Counted from the stretch's first letter, positions 24,787 through 34,897 are shown. The stretch: DNA of 64,000 bases from Candidatus Ribeiella danica (GCA_016717335.1 JADKFS010000006.1:16739-80738); one strand, 5' to 3'. The notes: a model not told the origin generated them from the letters alone. Translations and numbers: made by a program.

Positions 24787-26383
24787 GGCATGCTTCAAAA
24801 TCGAGGGTTCGGGCTTTACAGTTCACCCGAACGACTTGCAACAAAACTCCCTGACACGTATGGTTGATGTGCCGCATCCGCCAGCGTATCAGGGGGACCA
24901 GAGTCAGGCGCATCCTAGCACGCCCGAGCAGGGGCGCAATGGGCCAGTCAGATGCTTGCACACGACCATGCGTATGGAATGATTACCCATCTGAGCACGA
25001 CGATCGGCGTGTCGCGCCCGACCCTGTATGCCTGGAAGGCACGTGCCCGACAGGCTCTGGCGCACGCCTTTTGCGACACCGCCGGCACGACGCTGGTCAC
25101 CCGCAGCTGGCGCGCCACATCCTGACTCTGCTGCTCGAAAGCCATAGCAGCTACGCCAATATCCAGGTCTGTCTGCAGCGTCTGAGTGGCGTGCGCCTCA
25201 GCATCGGCTCGATTACGGCAGTCGTTCATCGCCCAGAGCGTGCGCTCCAGTGGATGACCAGCCACGTTCCGCCAACCACGCGCCCCTGGCGCTGGACGAG
25301 ATTTACACCCCGCCCGGGGGGGCAGCCCCCCCGCCCCCGGGCCCCCGCGCGGGGGGGGTCTGGGCCGCCGAAGGTCCGTTGCCGGTTGATGCCGAGAGCT
25401 GGACCTTGCTGCTCTGGCTGGCGCAGGACCGTGGATTGAATGGCACGCCACCGTCAGTGACGGCGGCGACGCTGCGCTCGGCCTGCCAGACGGTCGACCC
25501 CACGGGCGGCACGAACGCGATCATTGGCATCTGTTGCACACCTGGGGCCAGGTGCAGGCCACCGCGCGGCTGGCGGCGGGCCGCAAAACACGTGGCGGCA
25601 ACCGCGCACCCGGTCTGGACGCGCATCACGCGGAGATCGCTGACCTGGAACGCACGCTCAAAGAACTGCGGGCGCGGCCGGTCCTGCGCGATGCGCTGGC
25701 GGTGATTGTACTGGACCGGGATGGCATTCAGGCGGCGCCGCGCCGCCAGCAGGACCTGATGGTGGTGCTGGAGTTGCTCTGCGAGCGCTGAGCAGCGCGC
25801 CCACCGTGGTGCAGGCCGAACTCAAGCGCCTGCAGACGCACGGCGGTTGGCGCAAGGATCGCTGTTGACCTTCGTAGCGCCGCTGGACGCGGTCCAGAGC
25901 GGTCCGTCCGGTGGTGGGGTCGGACGGTTTGACTCTGATCGGAGGGCTTGGCTGCGGCGGACGATCCTGGCGTGGGATACCGAGCAACTGGTCGCTGGGC
26001 TGCCGAGATGGCGCGGGGGCGCGGGTGCTGATCCACGCCTGGGAGACGGCCACGCGGGCCAGCAGCGCGGTCGAAAACTGGCACTCGATCGGCGACCGCA
26101 TCTGGCGGTGCATCGCTGTCTGTCGCCGGGGTTGTTGGCGCTGCTGGCGGTCTGGCATAATCATCGTGTGTTCACGCGCGGCGTCCATAAGGGTCACAGT
26201 CCATTGCACTTGAGTGGCATGCTGGAGGCGCCGACCGATTGGCTGGTCGCGTTGGGCTATCCGCCAGCGTCTATCCAGGCAATCTCCACAAGCGAGCCTT
26301 TGGGCGAACTGGCGTTGGCCGCGTAGTGCCTAAACTGTAAAGTTCGATTGAAACATGCCTAAGGCATGGTTCAATCGCGCGTG
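24787..26383 (+). mobile_element. Decayed transposon with a broken DDE-type transposase
   Basis: Plus-strand fragments in shifting frames read STTIGVSRPTLYAWKARARQ (an HTH), HSSYANIQVCLQRLSGVRL, LALDEIYT (acidic residue), PVDAESWTLLLWLAQDRGLN, ELRARPVLRDALAVIVLDRDG and VHKGHSPLHLSGM, consistent with one transposase of about 480 residues. At least five frame changes break it, including a G/C-only stretch near 25310-25370 that may be poor consensus. The outer ends share AAGGCATG(C/G)TTCAA and a CTTTACAGTT/AACTGTAAAG pair in inverted orientation near 24787-24820 and 26330-26383. These are candidate terminal repeats. I cannot name the IS family. Confidence 0.6.
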
Positions 26384-26389
26384 ACAGTT

Positions 26390-27760
26390 CATTGCCGCAC
26401 AGGCGTAGGGGCGCGATCTATCGCGCCCGTACAGTGGCACGTCGATATCCCGAGCATTGCCGCACAGGCGTAGGGGCGCGATCGAGCGCGCCCGTACAGT
26501 GGCACGTCGATATCCCGAGCATTGCCGCACAGGCGTAGGGGCGCGATCGAGCGCACCCGTACAGTGGCACGTCGATATCCCTTCATTGCCCACAGGCGTA
26601 GGGGCGCGATCTATCGCGCCCCTACAGTGGCACGTCGATATCCCGAGCATTGCCGCACAGGCGTAGGGGCGCGATCGAGCGCACCCGTACAGTGGCACGT
26701 CGATATCCCTTCATCGCCCCACAGGCGTAGGGGCGCGATCGAGCGCGCCCGTACAGTGGCACGTCGATATCCCTTCATCGCCCCACAGGCGTAGGGGCGC
26801 GATATATCGCGCCCGTACAGTGGCACGTCGATATCCCTTCATCGCCCCACAGGCGTAGGGGCGCGATCGAGCGCACCCGTACAGTGGCACGTCGATATCC
26901 CTTCATTGCCGCACAGGCGTAGGGGCGCGATCGAGCGCGCCCGTACAGTGGCACGTCGATATCCCGAGCATTGCCGCACAGGCGTAGGGGCGCGATATAT
27001 CGCACCCGTACAGTGGCACGTCGATATCCCTTCATTGCCGCACAGGCGTAGGGGCGCGATCGAGCGCGCCCGTACAGTGGCACGTCGATATCCCTTCATC
27101 GCCCCACAGGCGTAGGGGCGCGATATATCGCGCCCGTACAGTGGCACGTCGATTTCCCTTCATCGCCCCACAGGCGTAGGGGCGCGATATATCGCGCCCG
27201 TACAGTGGCACGTCGATATCCCTTCATCGCCCCACAGGCGTAGGGGCGCGATATATCGCGCCCGTACAGTGGCACGTCGATATCCCTTCATCGCCCCACA
27301 GGCGTAGGGGCGCGATCTATCGCGCCCGTACAGTGGCACGTCGATATCCCTTCATTGCCGCACAGGCGTAGGGGCGCGATCGAGCGCACCCGTACAGTGG
27401 CACGTCGATATCCCTTCATCGCCCCACAGGCGTAGGGGCGCGATCGAGCGCCCCCGTACAGTGGCACGTCGATATCCCTTATCGCCATCCCCCCCAAGCG
27501 AGGGGCGCGAATATCGCGCCCGTACAGTGGCCGTCGATCCCTTCGGGGCCGCGGGGGGGGGGGTGGGGGCGGCCCGGGCGCCTGCGTGGGCGCGATTGCG
27601 CCCGTCAGGGCACGTCGATATCCTTCATGCCGCACAGGCGTAGGGGCGCGATATATCGCGCCCGTACAGTGGCACGTCGATTTCCCTTCATCGCCCCACA
27701 GGCGTAGGGGCGCGATATATCGCGCCCGTACAGTGGCACGTCGATATCCCGAGCATTGAC
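26390..27760. repeat. Satellite of ~65-bp palindromic units, about 20 copies
   Basis: The unit runs CACAGGCGTAGGGGCGCGAT, a 4-bp centre (CTAT, CGAG or ATAT), CGCGCCCGTACAGTGGCACG, TCGATATCCC, and then a short joint (GAGCATTGCCG or TTCATCGCCC). Each unit has the inner palindrome GGGCGCGATATATCGCGCCC. No unit-specific spacer exists, so this is not CRISPR. One block near 27480-27620 is degraded and contains long G runs. It begins right at the end of the decayed transposon. Confidence 0.9.
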
Positions 27761-27771
27761 CCATCCCATGC

Positions 27772-27981
27772 CTAACGAACGCGGGTTCGTCGCAGCTCAC
27801 GCGTCGTGGTATCCTCCGCCTCCCAAAACGAGGCGGAGGAGCCGATGCGCGAGCTACAATATACAAGATTCGCTCGCGCAAAGCCGCCAAGCCGCAAAGA
27901 AACCGCGCTTCCGAAATCCGCCTGTCCCACGCGCGGGCGAGGGGGGCGAGGGGGGCCGCTCGGGATTTCACCCCGTCCGTG
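27772..27981 (+). pseudogene. Truncated copy of the 11412 gene start with its hairpin leader
   Basis: Positions 27772-27860 resemble 11337-11428: AACGAACGCGGGT, TGGTATCCTC, a hairpin TCCTCCGCCTC...GAGGCGGAGGA holding the Shine-Dalgarno, then ATG CGC GAG CTA CAA. After six or so codons the similarity stops and the frame runs through low-complexity sequence to a TGA at 27979-27981. It is a leader duplication with a lost coding part. Confidence 0.5.
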
Positions 27982-28095
27982 ATACAATAGGCGCGACGCC
28001 ACCCAGTGGACGATAGCCGATGCGCAGGCACGCATGCAGCGCACACCGCACCGCGCCTGCCGCTCGTCGGCGTCGTCTGTGGAGGCGATCTGCCC

Positions 28096-28977
28096 ATGCC
28101 ACAACCCACATTTCTGATCGCCGAGCTCGGCATCTACGTCCTGGCGGTCAGCTGTCTGCGCCACGCCTGGTCGCGCGGCTGGTCGCGCCTGCTCGGCCTG
28201 ATCGCGAGCATGATCTACGGCCTGCTCCTCGAGTACGGCGCGATCGTGATCTTCGACGCCTACGTCTACGGCCACTTCCTGATCACGCTGTTCGGCAGCG
28301 TGCCGCTGTGTGTCGGCGTCAGCTGGGGCGTTATCATCTACACAGCGATGGAGACCTCCGATCGTTTCGACCTGCCCTGGTACCTGCGGCCGATCGTGGA
28401 TGCGCTGCTGGCGCTGAATATCGACCTGAGCATGGACGCGATCGCCATCCGCCTGGGCTTCTGGACCTGGGGGCAGGCCGGGCCCTGGTTCGGCGTGCCG
28501 CTCGGCAACTTCTACGCCTGGTTCGTGGTCGTGCTCGGCTTCTCGCTGCTGCTCCGCCTCGGCCGCCTGTGGAGCCTCGCCGGCCCGCTGGCCCTCCTCC
28601 GCGATTTCGCGGTGGCCCTCCTGGCGATACCGCTGGCGGCCGTGGGGCTGATCACGCTGCTGCGCCCCTACTATGCGCCGATCGCGCGCGGCGCGCCGGC
28701 GTGGCTGATCATCGGCGCGATGCTCGGCGGCAGCGCGCTGCTTACCCTGTGGGCGGCCGGGCGCACGCGGGGCGACCACCCGCTGGATCTCGTGGTGCTG
28801 AGCGTGCCGATGTTCTTCCACGTCTTCTTCCTCGGAACACTGCTCGCGAGCGGCATGTACCGCCAGGCCCCGGCGCTGATCGCGATCTCGGCGCTCATGC
28901 TCGTGGGCGGCCTGCTGCTGCACCTGCGGCCCTCGTGGGATCGGCTCTTCGCGCGCGGCGTGACGCCGCCGGGCTAG
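28096..28977 (+). CDS. CruF-like carotenoid biosynthesis membrane protein (DUF422)
   Basis: The 293-residue protein begins at the ATG at 28096 and has about eight membrane segments. The N-terminal half holds LEYGAIVIFDAYVYG and DAIAIRLGFWTWG followed by GVPLGNFYAWF. These glutamate/aspartate-containing membrane motifs define the DUF422 family, with CruF (carotenoid 1',2'-hydratase) and bisanhydrobacterioruberin hydratase. A role in end-group hydration of carotenoids is likely by family but not certain, since no other carotenoid gene is nearby. It stands alone between the satellite and the TIR gene. Confidence 0.75.
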   Translation: MPQPTFLIAELGIYVLAVSCLRHAWSRGWSRLLGLIASMIYGLLLEYGAIVIFDAYVYGHFLITLFGSVPLCVGVSWGVIIYTAMETSDRFDLPWYLRPIVDALLALNIDLSMDAIAIRLGFWTWGQAGPWFGVPLGNFYAWFVVVLGFSLLLRLGRLWSLAGPLALLRDFAVALLAIPLAAVGLITLLRPYYAPIARGAPAWLIIGAMLGGSALLTLWAAGRTRGDHPLDLVVLSVPMFFHVFFLGTLLASGMYRQAPALIAISALMLVGGLLLHLRPSWDRLFARGVTPPG

Positions 28978-29216
28978 GCAGCGCGCATGTATCTGGTCGG
29001 CCAACCGGGCAGCCACGAGAGCGACCCTTACAATCATTTCGGATGGGTGGAGACATTTCCACCTAGCGTTGTTGCTTCTTTCGCCCTTACTGGTTATCAT
29101 AGTATACACTGCCAAGAAGCAATTGTCCCTGGCTCTTCCACCAACTTCTGGACCAGTAAAGCTCGCGAGAGCTGTGTTTAGCCTGTGAGTCTGTCTATAC
29201 GAGAGCTGATACCTCT

Positions 29217-31013
29217 ATGCCTATACCATCAGAAGAAGACATCACCAAACAGCTGACTTTACTAACCACTTACCGCCATCGCCTGGCACACCAGCAAAGC
29301 CAGTTGGCCCAGATTAACGGACTACCTGCGCCGTCAGCGCTGCTGGCTGATATTCACGATGCGCGCCGGGAGATCGTGCGCATCACGGATGTGTTGCGGG
29401 GCTGGGGCGTTGCGGTTGAGTCAGTGCTGGGCGATGTCGATCCGACGGATGTGGCGCAGATCACGCCGACGCGCCGACTGCGGGTGTTTATCAGCTACAA
29501 GCACGACGTGTCGCCGGATGAGCCGCTGGCGCGGGTGCTGGCGGCGGCGCTGCGCAATACCCACGATGTATTCATTGACCAGGACATGCTGGTTGGCACA
29601 CGCTGGGCCGAGCAGATCCGGATCGAACTGGCGCGCTCAGACGCCTTGATCACGCTGCTATCGGCGCAGGCCACAGAGAGCGTGATGATCAAGGAGGAGG
29701 TGGAGCTGGCGCACACGCTGCAGTGTGCGCAGGGCCGTCCGCTGATTCTGCCAGTGCGGCTGAACTACCGCGCGCCGTTCCCATACCCGCTGAGAGCTTA
29801 TCTGGACGATCGGCAGTGGGCATTCTGGCAGGGCGAACAGGATACGCCTGCGCTGATCGCGGCGCTGCGGCGAGCGCTGGCAGGTGGGGTGCTGCCGCTA
29901 CAGAGCGCATCCGAGAAGGCCGACGTGCTGCGGCCAGCCACAGCCGAACTGCTGCCTGCACCGGCGGCGATGGCGCAGCCGTCACTTCATGCCAGGACCA
30001 GGCCGTTGGAGCAGCCCGAGGGCACTATGCGAGTCGACTCGCGCTTCTATATCCCGCGGGCGACTGACAAGCGGGCGACCGAGAGCATGGCCGCGCTGGG
30101 CGTGACGCTGACGATCAAGGGGCCACGACAGGTCGGTAAGAGCTCGCTGCTGATGCGTGTAATCGATACAGCTGCGGCGGCTGGGAAGCGGGTGGCTTTC
30201 CTGGACTTCCAGCTTTTCGACCGCGCGGCGCTGGCCACCCCCGACCTGTTTTTCCGGCAGTTCTGTGCCTGGCTGACCGACGCGCTCGATCTGGAGGATC
30301 GGGTCGATGAGTATTGGAGCACGAAGCTGGGCAACAGCCAGCGCTGCACGCGCTATCTTGAGCGTTATTTACTGAAGGAGATCCGCGAACCGCTGATGCT
30401 GGCGCTGGACGAGGTCGAAAGTATGTTCGATGCAGACTTCCGCTCGGATTTCTTCGGGATGCTGCGCAGCTGGCACAACAGCCGCGCAGCCAAGCCAATC
30501 TGGCAGCGGCTCGACCTGGCCCTGGTGACCTCAACCGAGCCGTACCAGCTGATTGCCAACCTGAACCAGTCGCCGTTCAACGTGGGGCAGGTGATCGCGC
30601 TGGACAACTTCACAGTCGAGGAGGCGCATGCACTGAACGAACTGCATGAGATGCCGCTGACGCTGGGGAATGAGATTCGTCTGTTTGGCCTGCTGAGCGG
30701 ACATCCCTACCTGACGCGCCGGGCGCTGTATCAGGTCGCGAGCGGGCGCGATACAGCCGAGACTCTGTTCGCCAATGCGACGGCCGAGCGTGGGCCTTTC
30801 GGCGATCACTTGCGCTACCACCTGTTTCGGATGCAGAACCAGCCAGATCTGGTACACGGGCTGCTACAGGTGCTGCAGCAGGGCCGCTGCACGAACGAGA
30901 CGGTGTTCTGGCGGCTGCATGGCGCTGGCCTGGTGCGCGGCGAGTTTCAGCGCGCGCATATGCGCAACCGGCTGTACGCCGAGTTCTTCGGCATACACTT
31001 CAAGCGTGAGTGA
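29217..31013 (+). CDS. TIR domain protein with C-terminal AAA-like ATPase
   Basis: The 598-residue protein has an N-terminal helical domain (about 1-75). A TIR domain (about 85-215) follows, opening LRVFISYKHDVSPDEPLARV, with VFIDQDMLVGTRWAEQI and SVMIKEEVELAHTL, where the conserved glutamate of NAD-cleaving TIRs may lie. An AAA_35-like ATPase begins near residue 270, with GPRQVGKSS (Walker A, ~300) and MLALDEVESMF (Walker B, ~395). TSTEPYQLIANLNQSPFNVG and LLSGHPYLTRRALYQ are typical of this ATPase family. The next gene starts two bases after the stop, so both are co-transcribed. Defence signalling by NAD depletion or protein oligomerisation is inferred. Confidence 0.85.
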   Translation: MPIPSEEDITKQLTLLTTYRHRLAHQQSQLAQINGLPAPSALLADIHDARREIVRITDVLRGWGVAVESVLGDVDPTDVAQITPTRRLRVFISYKHDVSPDEPLARVLAAALRNTHDVFIDQDMLVGTRWAEQIRIELARSDALITLLSAQATESVMIKEEVELAHTLQCAQGRPLILPVRLNYRAPFPYPLRAYLDDRQWAFWQGEQDTPALIAALRRALAGGVLPLQSASEKADVLRPATAELLPAPAAMAQPSLHARTRPLEQPEGTMRVDSRFYIPRATDKRATESMAALGVTLTIKGPRQVGKSSLLMRVIDTAAAAGKRVAFLDFQLFDRAALATPDLFFRQFCAWLTDALDLEDRVDEYWSTKLGNSQRCTRYLERYLLKEIREPLMLALDEVESMFDADFRSDFFGMLRSWHNSRAAKPIWQRLDLALVTSTEPYQLIANLNQSPFNVGQVIALDNFTVEEAHALNELHEMPLTLGNEIRLFGLLSGHPYLTRRALYQVASGRDTAETLFANATAERGPFGDHLRYHLFRMQNQPDLVHGLLQVLQQGRCTNETVFWRLHGAGLVRGEFQRAHMRNRLYAEFFGIHFKRE

Positions 31014-31014
31014 T

Positions 31015-34000
31015 ATGACAGCGAGAACAAGCAGCATCTACACAACCGGTGGGACGGTTCAGGCTGGCCGCGGGCTGTATATCGAGCGCGCGGCCGATGC
31101 CGAGTTGCTGGCACTATGTAAGGCGGGTGCGTTCGCGTACGTACTGACCGCACGGCAGATGGGCAAGTCAAGCCTGATGACCGAAACGGCCGCGCGACTC
31201 AACGCCGAGGACATTCGCACGGTGCAGATCGATCTGTCGCTAATTGGCACAGCGCTGAGTGTCGAGCAGTGGTACCTGGGGCTACTGACGGAGGTAGCCG
31301 ACCAGCTAGGGCTGACGACTGACCCATTGGCTTGGTGGGAAGCACAATCGCACCTGGGGCCGGCGCAGCGGCTGACCGAATTCCTGCGTGAGGTCGTGCT
31401 GCGCGAGATGTTAGCCCGGGTCGTGATCTTCGTAGACGAGATCGACACAACGCTGAGCTTGAATTTCACCGACGATTTCTACACGGCGATCCGCGCGCTG
31501 TACAACGCGCGGGCGCAGCAGCCGGAGCTGGAGCGGCTGACATTTGTACTGATCGGTGTGGCAAGCCCGGGCGATCTGATCAAGGATGCGCAGCGCACGC
31601 CATTTAACATTGGGCGGCAGGTGCAGCTCAGCGACTTCGGTGCGGAGGAGGCGCGGCCATTTGCGGAGGGTCTGGGGCTGCAGCCCGAGCAGGCGGATGT
31701 GGCGCTTTCGCGAGTGCTGTACTGGACAAGCGGACACCCCTATCTGACGCAGCATTTATGTGCGGCTATCGCAGAGCAGTGCCAGGGTAATGAGGTAGCG
31801 CCAAATGTCGACTCGCTGGTGCGCGAGAAGTTCCTGGGTGAGTCGAGCAAGCAAGACAATAACCTGCAGTTCGTGCGGGACATGTTGACGCGACGTGCGC
31901 CTGAACCGATCGATGTGCTGATGACCTACAAACGCGTACTGCGCGGGCGGGTGGTGCGCGACGACGAAGGCTCATTGGTCAAGGCACATCTCAAGCTAGC
32001 GGGGGTGGTGCGCCGGAAAGGCACGGCGCTGCAGGTGAGCAACCGGATCTACGCGGCAGTGTTCAATCAGCACTGGGTGCGCGAGAGCATGCCGCGCGAC
32101 TACCTGCCGCGGCGCTTACAGCGACTGGGGCTGCTGGCAATTGGCCTGCTCTTGGCGTTGTCGTTATTGCTGGGGGTGTTCCTGTTCGGATCGCGCTCGC
32201 GCGAGGCAGAGCTACAGGAGCGGCAGGATGCTGCCGTTGCGGCACAGCAGACAGCCCAAGCAAACGAGAACAGCGCAAAGATCGCAGTTGCAGAGACACA
32301 ACGAGCGCGGGATGCTGCCCAGCGCCGGCAGGTCAGTGCCGAGACATTGGCGCTAGCTTTTCGAGCACAAACCGTCCCAGACCCTGAGGTTGGGCTGCTC
32401 CTCGCGATTGCGGCGGCACAGCGGGTGCAAGCTGGCGAGGCTGACGACCCGGGCGGGCAAATAGCGACGACATTGCACCAGGCGGTGGCAAGCTCGCCTG
32501 TGCGCGCAACTATGCGCGGCCATGAGCGAGAGGTTATGAGCGCGGCCTGGAGTCCGAACGGCCAGCAGATTGCGACTGCCTCCTTGGACCGGACCGCGCG
32601 AGTGTGGCAGGCCGCCAGCGGGCAAGAACTCAGCGTGCTGCGCGGCCACGATGGGGCTGTCGTGAGCGCGGCCTGGAGTCCGGACGGCCAGCAGATTGTC
32701 ACCGCCTCCTTGGACCGGACCGCGCGAGTGTGGCAGGCCGCCAGCGGGCAAGAACTCAGCGTGCTGCGCGGCCACGATGGGGCTGTCGTGAGCGCGGCCT
32801 GGAGTCCGGACGGCCAGCAGATTGTCACCGCCTCCTTTGACCGGACCGCGCGAGTGTGGCAGGCCGCCAGCGGGCAAGAACTCAGTGTGCTGCGTGGCCA
32901 CGAATCGGAGGTTCTAAGCGCGGCCTGGAGCCCGGACGGCCAGCAGATTGTGACCACTTCACGCGATGGTACGGCGCGGGTGTGGCAGGCCGCCAGCGGG
33001 CAAGAACTCAGTGTGCTCCGCGGCCACAAGTCGGCGGTCGTAAGCGCGGCCTGGAGCCCGGATGGCCAGCAGATTGTGACCGCCGCTTTTAATCAGATTG
33101 CACGGGTGTGGCAGGCCGCCAGCGGGCAAGAACTCAGCGTGCTGCGTGGCCACGATGGGGCTGTCGTGAGCGCGACCTGGAGTCCGGACGGCCAGCAGAT
33201 TGTGACTGCCTCCTTGGACCGGACCGCGCGGGTGTGGCAGGCGGCCAGCGGGCAAGAACTCAGCGTGCTGCGTGGCCACGAATCGGAGGTTCTGAGCGCG
33301 GCCTGGAGCCCGGACGGCCAGCAGATTGTCACCGCCTCCTTTGACCGGACCGCGCGGGTGTGGCAGGCCGCCAGCGGGCAAGAACTCAGCGTGCTGCGCG
33401 GCCATGCGTTTCGGGTCGTGAGTGCGGCATGGAGTCCGGACGGTCAGCAGATTGTCACCGCCTCCTTTGACCAGACTGCGCGGGTGTGGCAAGCGGCTAG
33501 TGGGCAAGAAGTCAGCGTGCTGCACGGCCATGAACGAGAGGTCGTGAGCGCGGCCTGGAGCCCGGACGGCCAGCAGATTGTAACTGCCTCCGGCGATGGT
33601 ACGGCGCGGGTATGGCGGGCGGCTAGTGGGGAACCCGTCAGCGTGCTGCGTGGCCACAAGCGAGAGGTCGTGAGCGCGGCCTGGAGTCCCGATGGCCAGC
33701 AGATTGTCACCGCCTCCGGCGATGGCACTGCACGGGTGTGGGAAGCCGCCGGTGGAGGGGTTGTCCACATATTGCGTGGCCACGAGCGAGAGGTCGTAAG
33801 CGCGGCCTGGAGCCCGGACGGCCAGCAGATTGTGACCGCCTCCGGCGATGGTACGGCGCGGGTGTGGCAGGCCGCCAGTGGGCAAGAACTCAGCGTGCTG
33901 CGCGGCCACGAGCGAGAGGTCGTGAGTGCGGCCTGGAGCCCGGACGGCCAGCAGATTGTGACCGCCTCCGGCGATGGTACGGCGCGAGTATGGCGGGCGG

Positions 34001-34623
34001 CCAGCGGGCAAGAAATCAGCGTGCTGCGCGGCCACAAGGCAACAGTCGTAAGCGCGGTCTGGAGCCCGGACGGTCAGCAGATTGTGACCGCCTCGGACGA
34101 TGGTACGGCGCGAGTATGGCGGGCGGCCAGCGGGCAGGTCGTCAGTGTGCTACGCGGCCACGAGCGAGAGGTCGTAAGCGCGGCCTGGAGCCCGGACGGT
34201 CAGCAGATTGTCACCGCCTCCGGCGATGGTACGGCGCGGGTGTGGCGGGCGGACAGCGGGCAGGCCGTCAGCATGCTGCGCGGCCATGATGGAGCAGTCA
34301 CGAGCGTGGCCTGGAGCCCGGATGGCCAGCAGATTGCGACGGCATCGCGCGATGGTACGGCGCGGGTGTGGCGGGCGGCCAGCGGGCAGGCCGTCAGTGT
34401 GCTGCGCGGCCACAAGCAAGCAGTTGTGAGCGTTTCGTGGAGTCCAGACGGTCGTCAGGTACTCACTGCCTCGGATGATGGTATGGCGCGAGTCTTTGAT
34501 GCACACTTCAATGACCTACTCCAACTGGCACGCAGCCGGGTAACACGCGTACTGACCCTGGATGAACAGCTACGATATGGCGTTGACACTCAAGCGAGTA
34601 TTCCCTCAATACCGGCGAAGTAA
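31015..34623 (+). CDS. AAA-like ATPase with transmembrane helix and 16 WD40 repeats
   Basis: The 1202-residue protein starts at the ATG at 31015, one base after the TIR gene stop. Residues about 15-330 are an AAA_35-like ATPase related to that of the upstream protein: TARQMGKSSLM (Walker A), VVIFVDEIDTTL (Walker B), TPFNIGRQVQLSDF and WTSGHPYLTQHLC. A membrane helix (LGLLAIGLLLALSLLLGVFL) lies near residue 375, then a coiled coil (about 395-440). A 16-repeat WD40 array fills the rest to about residue 1170, each repeat 42 residues (GH...VVSAAWSPDGQQIVTAS...DGTARVW). The propellers face away from the ATPase across the membrane or form two or more rings. Repeats are almost identical in DNA, a sign of recent expansion or homogenisation. 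Confidence 0.9.
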   Translation: MTARTSSIYTTGGTVQAGRGLYIERAADAELLALCKAGAFAYVLTARQMGKSSLMTETAARLNAEDIRTVQIDLSLIGTALSVEQWYLGLLTEVADQLGLTTDPLAWWEAQSHLGPAQRLTEFLREVVLREMLARVVIFVDEIDTTLSLNFTDDFYTAIRALYNARAQQPELERLTFVLIGVASPGDLIKDAQRTPFNIGRQVQLSDFGAEEARPFAEGLGLQPEQADVALSRVLYWTSGHPYLTQHLCAAIAEQCQGNEVAPNVDSLVREKFLGESSKQDNNLQFVRDMLTRRAPEPIDVLMTYKRVLRGRVVRDDEGSLVKAHLKLAGVVRRKGTALQVSNRIYAAVFNQHWVRESMPRDYLPRRLQRLGLLAIGLLLALSLLLGVFLFGSRSREAELQERQDAAVAAQQTAQANENSAKIAVAETQRARDAAQRRQVSAETLALAFRAQTVPDPEVGLLLAIAAAQRVQAGEADDPGGQIATTLHQAVASSPVRATMRGHEREVMSAAWSPNGQQIATASLDRTARVWQAASGQELSVLRGHDGAVVSAAWSPDGQQIVTASLDRTARVWQAASGQELSVLRGHDGAVVSAAWSPDGQQIVTASFDRTARVWQAASGQELSVLRGHESEVLSAAWSPDGQQIVTTSRDGTARVWQAASGQELSVLRGHKSAVVSAAWSPDGQQIVTAAFNQIARVWQAASGQELSVLRGHDGAVVSATWSPDGQQIVTASLDRTARVWQAASGQELSVLRGHESEVLSAAWSPDGQQIVTASFDRTARVWQAASGQELSVLRGHAFRVVSAAWSPDGQQIVTASFDQTARVWQAASGQEVSVLHGHEREVVSAAWSPDGQQIVTASGDGTARVWRAASGEPVSVLRGHKREVVSAAWSPDGQQIVTASGDGTARVWEAAGGGVVHILRGHEREVVSAAWSPDGQQIVTASGDGTARVWQAASGQELSVLRGHEREVVSAAWSPDGQQIVTASGDGTARVWRAASGQEISVLRGHKATVVSAVWSPDGQQIVTASDDGTARVWRAASGQVVSVLRGHEREVVSAAWSPDGQQIVTASGDGTARVWRADSGQAVSMLRGHDGAVTSVAWSPDGQQIATASRDGTARVWRAASGQAVSVLRGHKQAVVSVSWSPDGRQVLTASDDGMARVFDAHFNDLLQLARSRVTRVLTLDEQLRYGVDTQASIPSIPAK

Positions 34624-34670
34624 CGGCTGACACCTGTCGCGTCGAGATAAGCAGACACACGAACTTGCCC

Positions 34671-34763
34671 CTACGACGCCCTAACCATCGCGCCGCACGG
34701 CGTGCAGAATCGTGCGTGTGGAGGCAGCACAGCCTGACACCAGCCACATGCGTGCTGCAACAG
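34671..34763 (-). pseudogene. Zinc-ribbon tail remnant
   Basis: The minus strand reads CGWCQAVLPPHARFCTPCGA then MVRAS and stop, a double CxxC zinc ribbon like the C-terminus of the DUF2726 protein at 23673. The reading frame upstream enters the tandem-repeat block, so the rest of the gene is gone. Confidence 0.45.
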
Positions 34764-34897
34764 GGGTGCTAGCGTAGCGACTACAGCTAGACGCCTGTGC
34801 TGACAATAGTCTGGCACGCATGTTTGCCCAATCGAAAAGCCTCTAGAAGGCAAGCCGCTCTGCTGTATGACACACATAGACGCGCGGTAGACGGCGG

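Noticed and set aside
26390..27760. CRISPR array
   Set aside because: Units are ~65 bp and repeated whole; there are no unique spacers of constant length and no cas genes.
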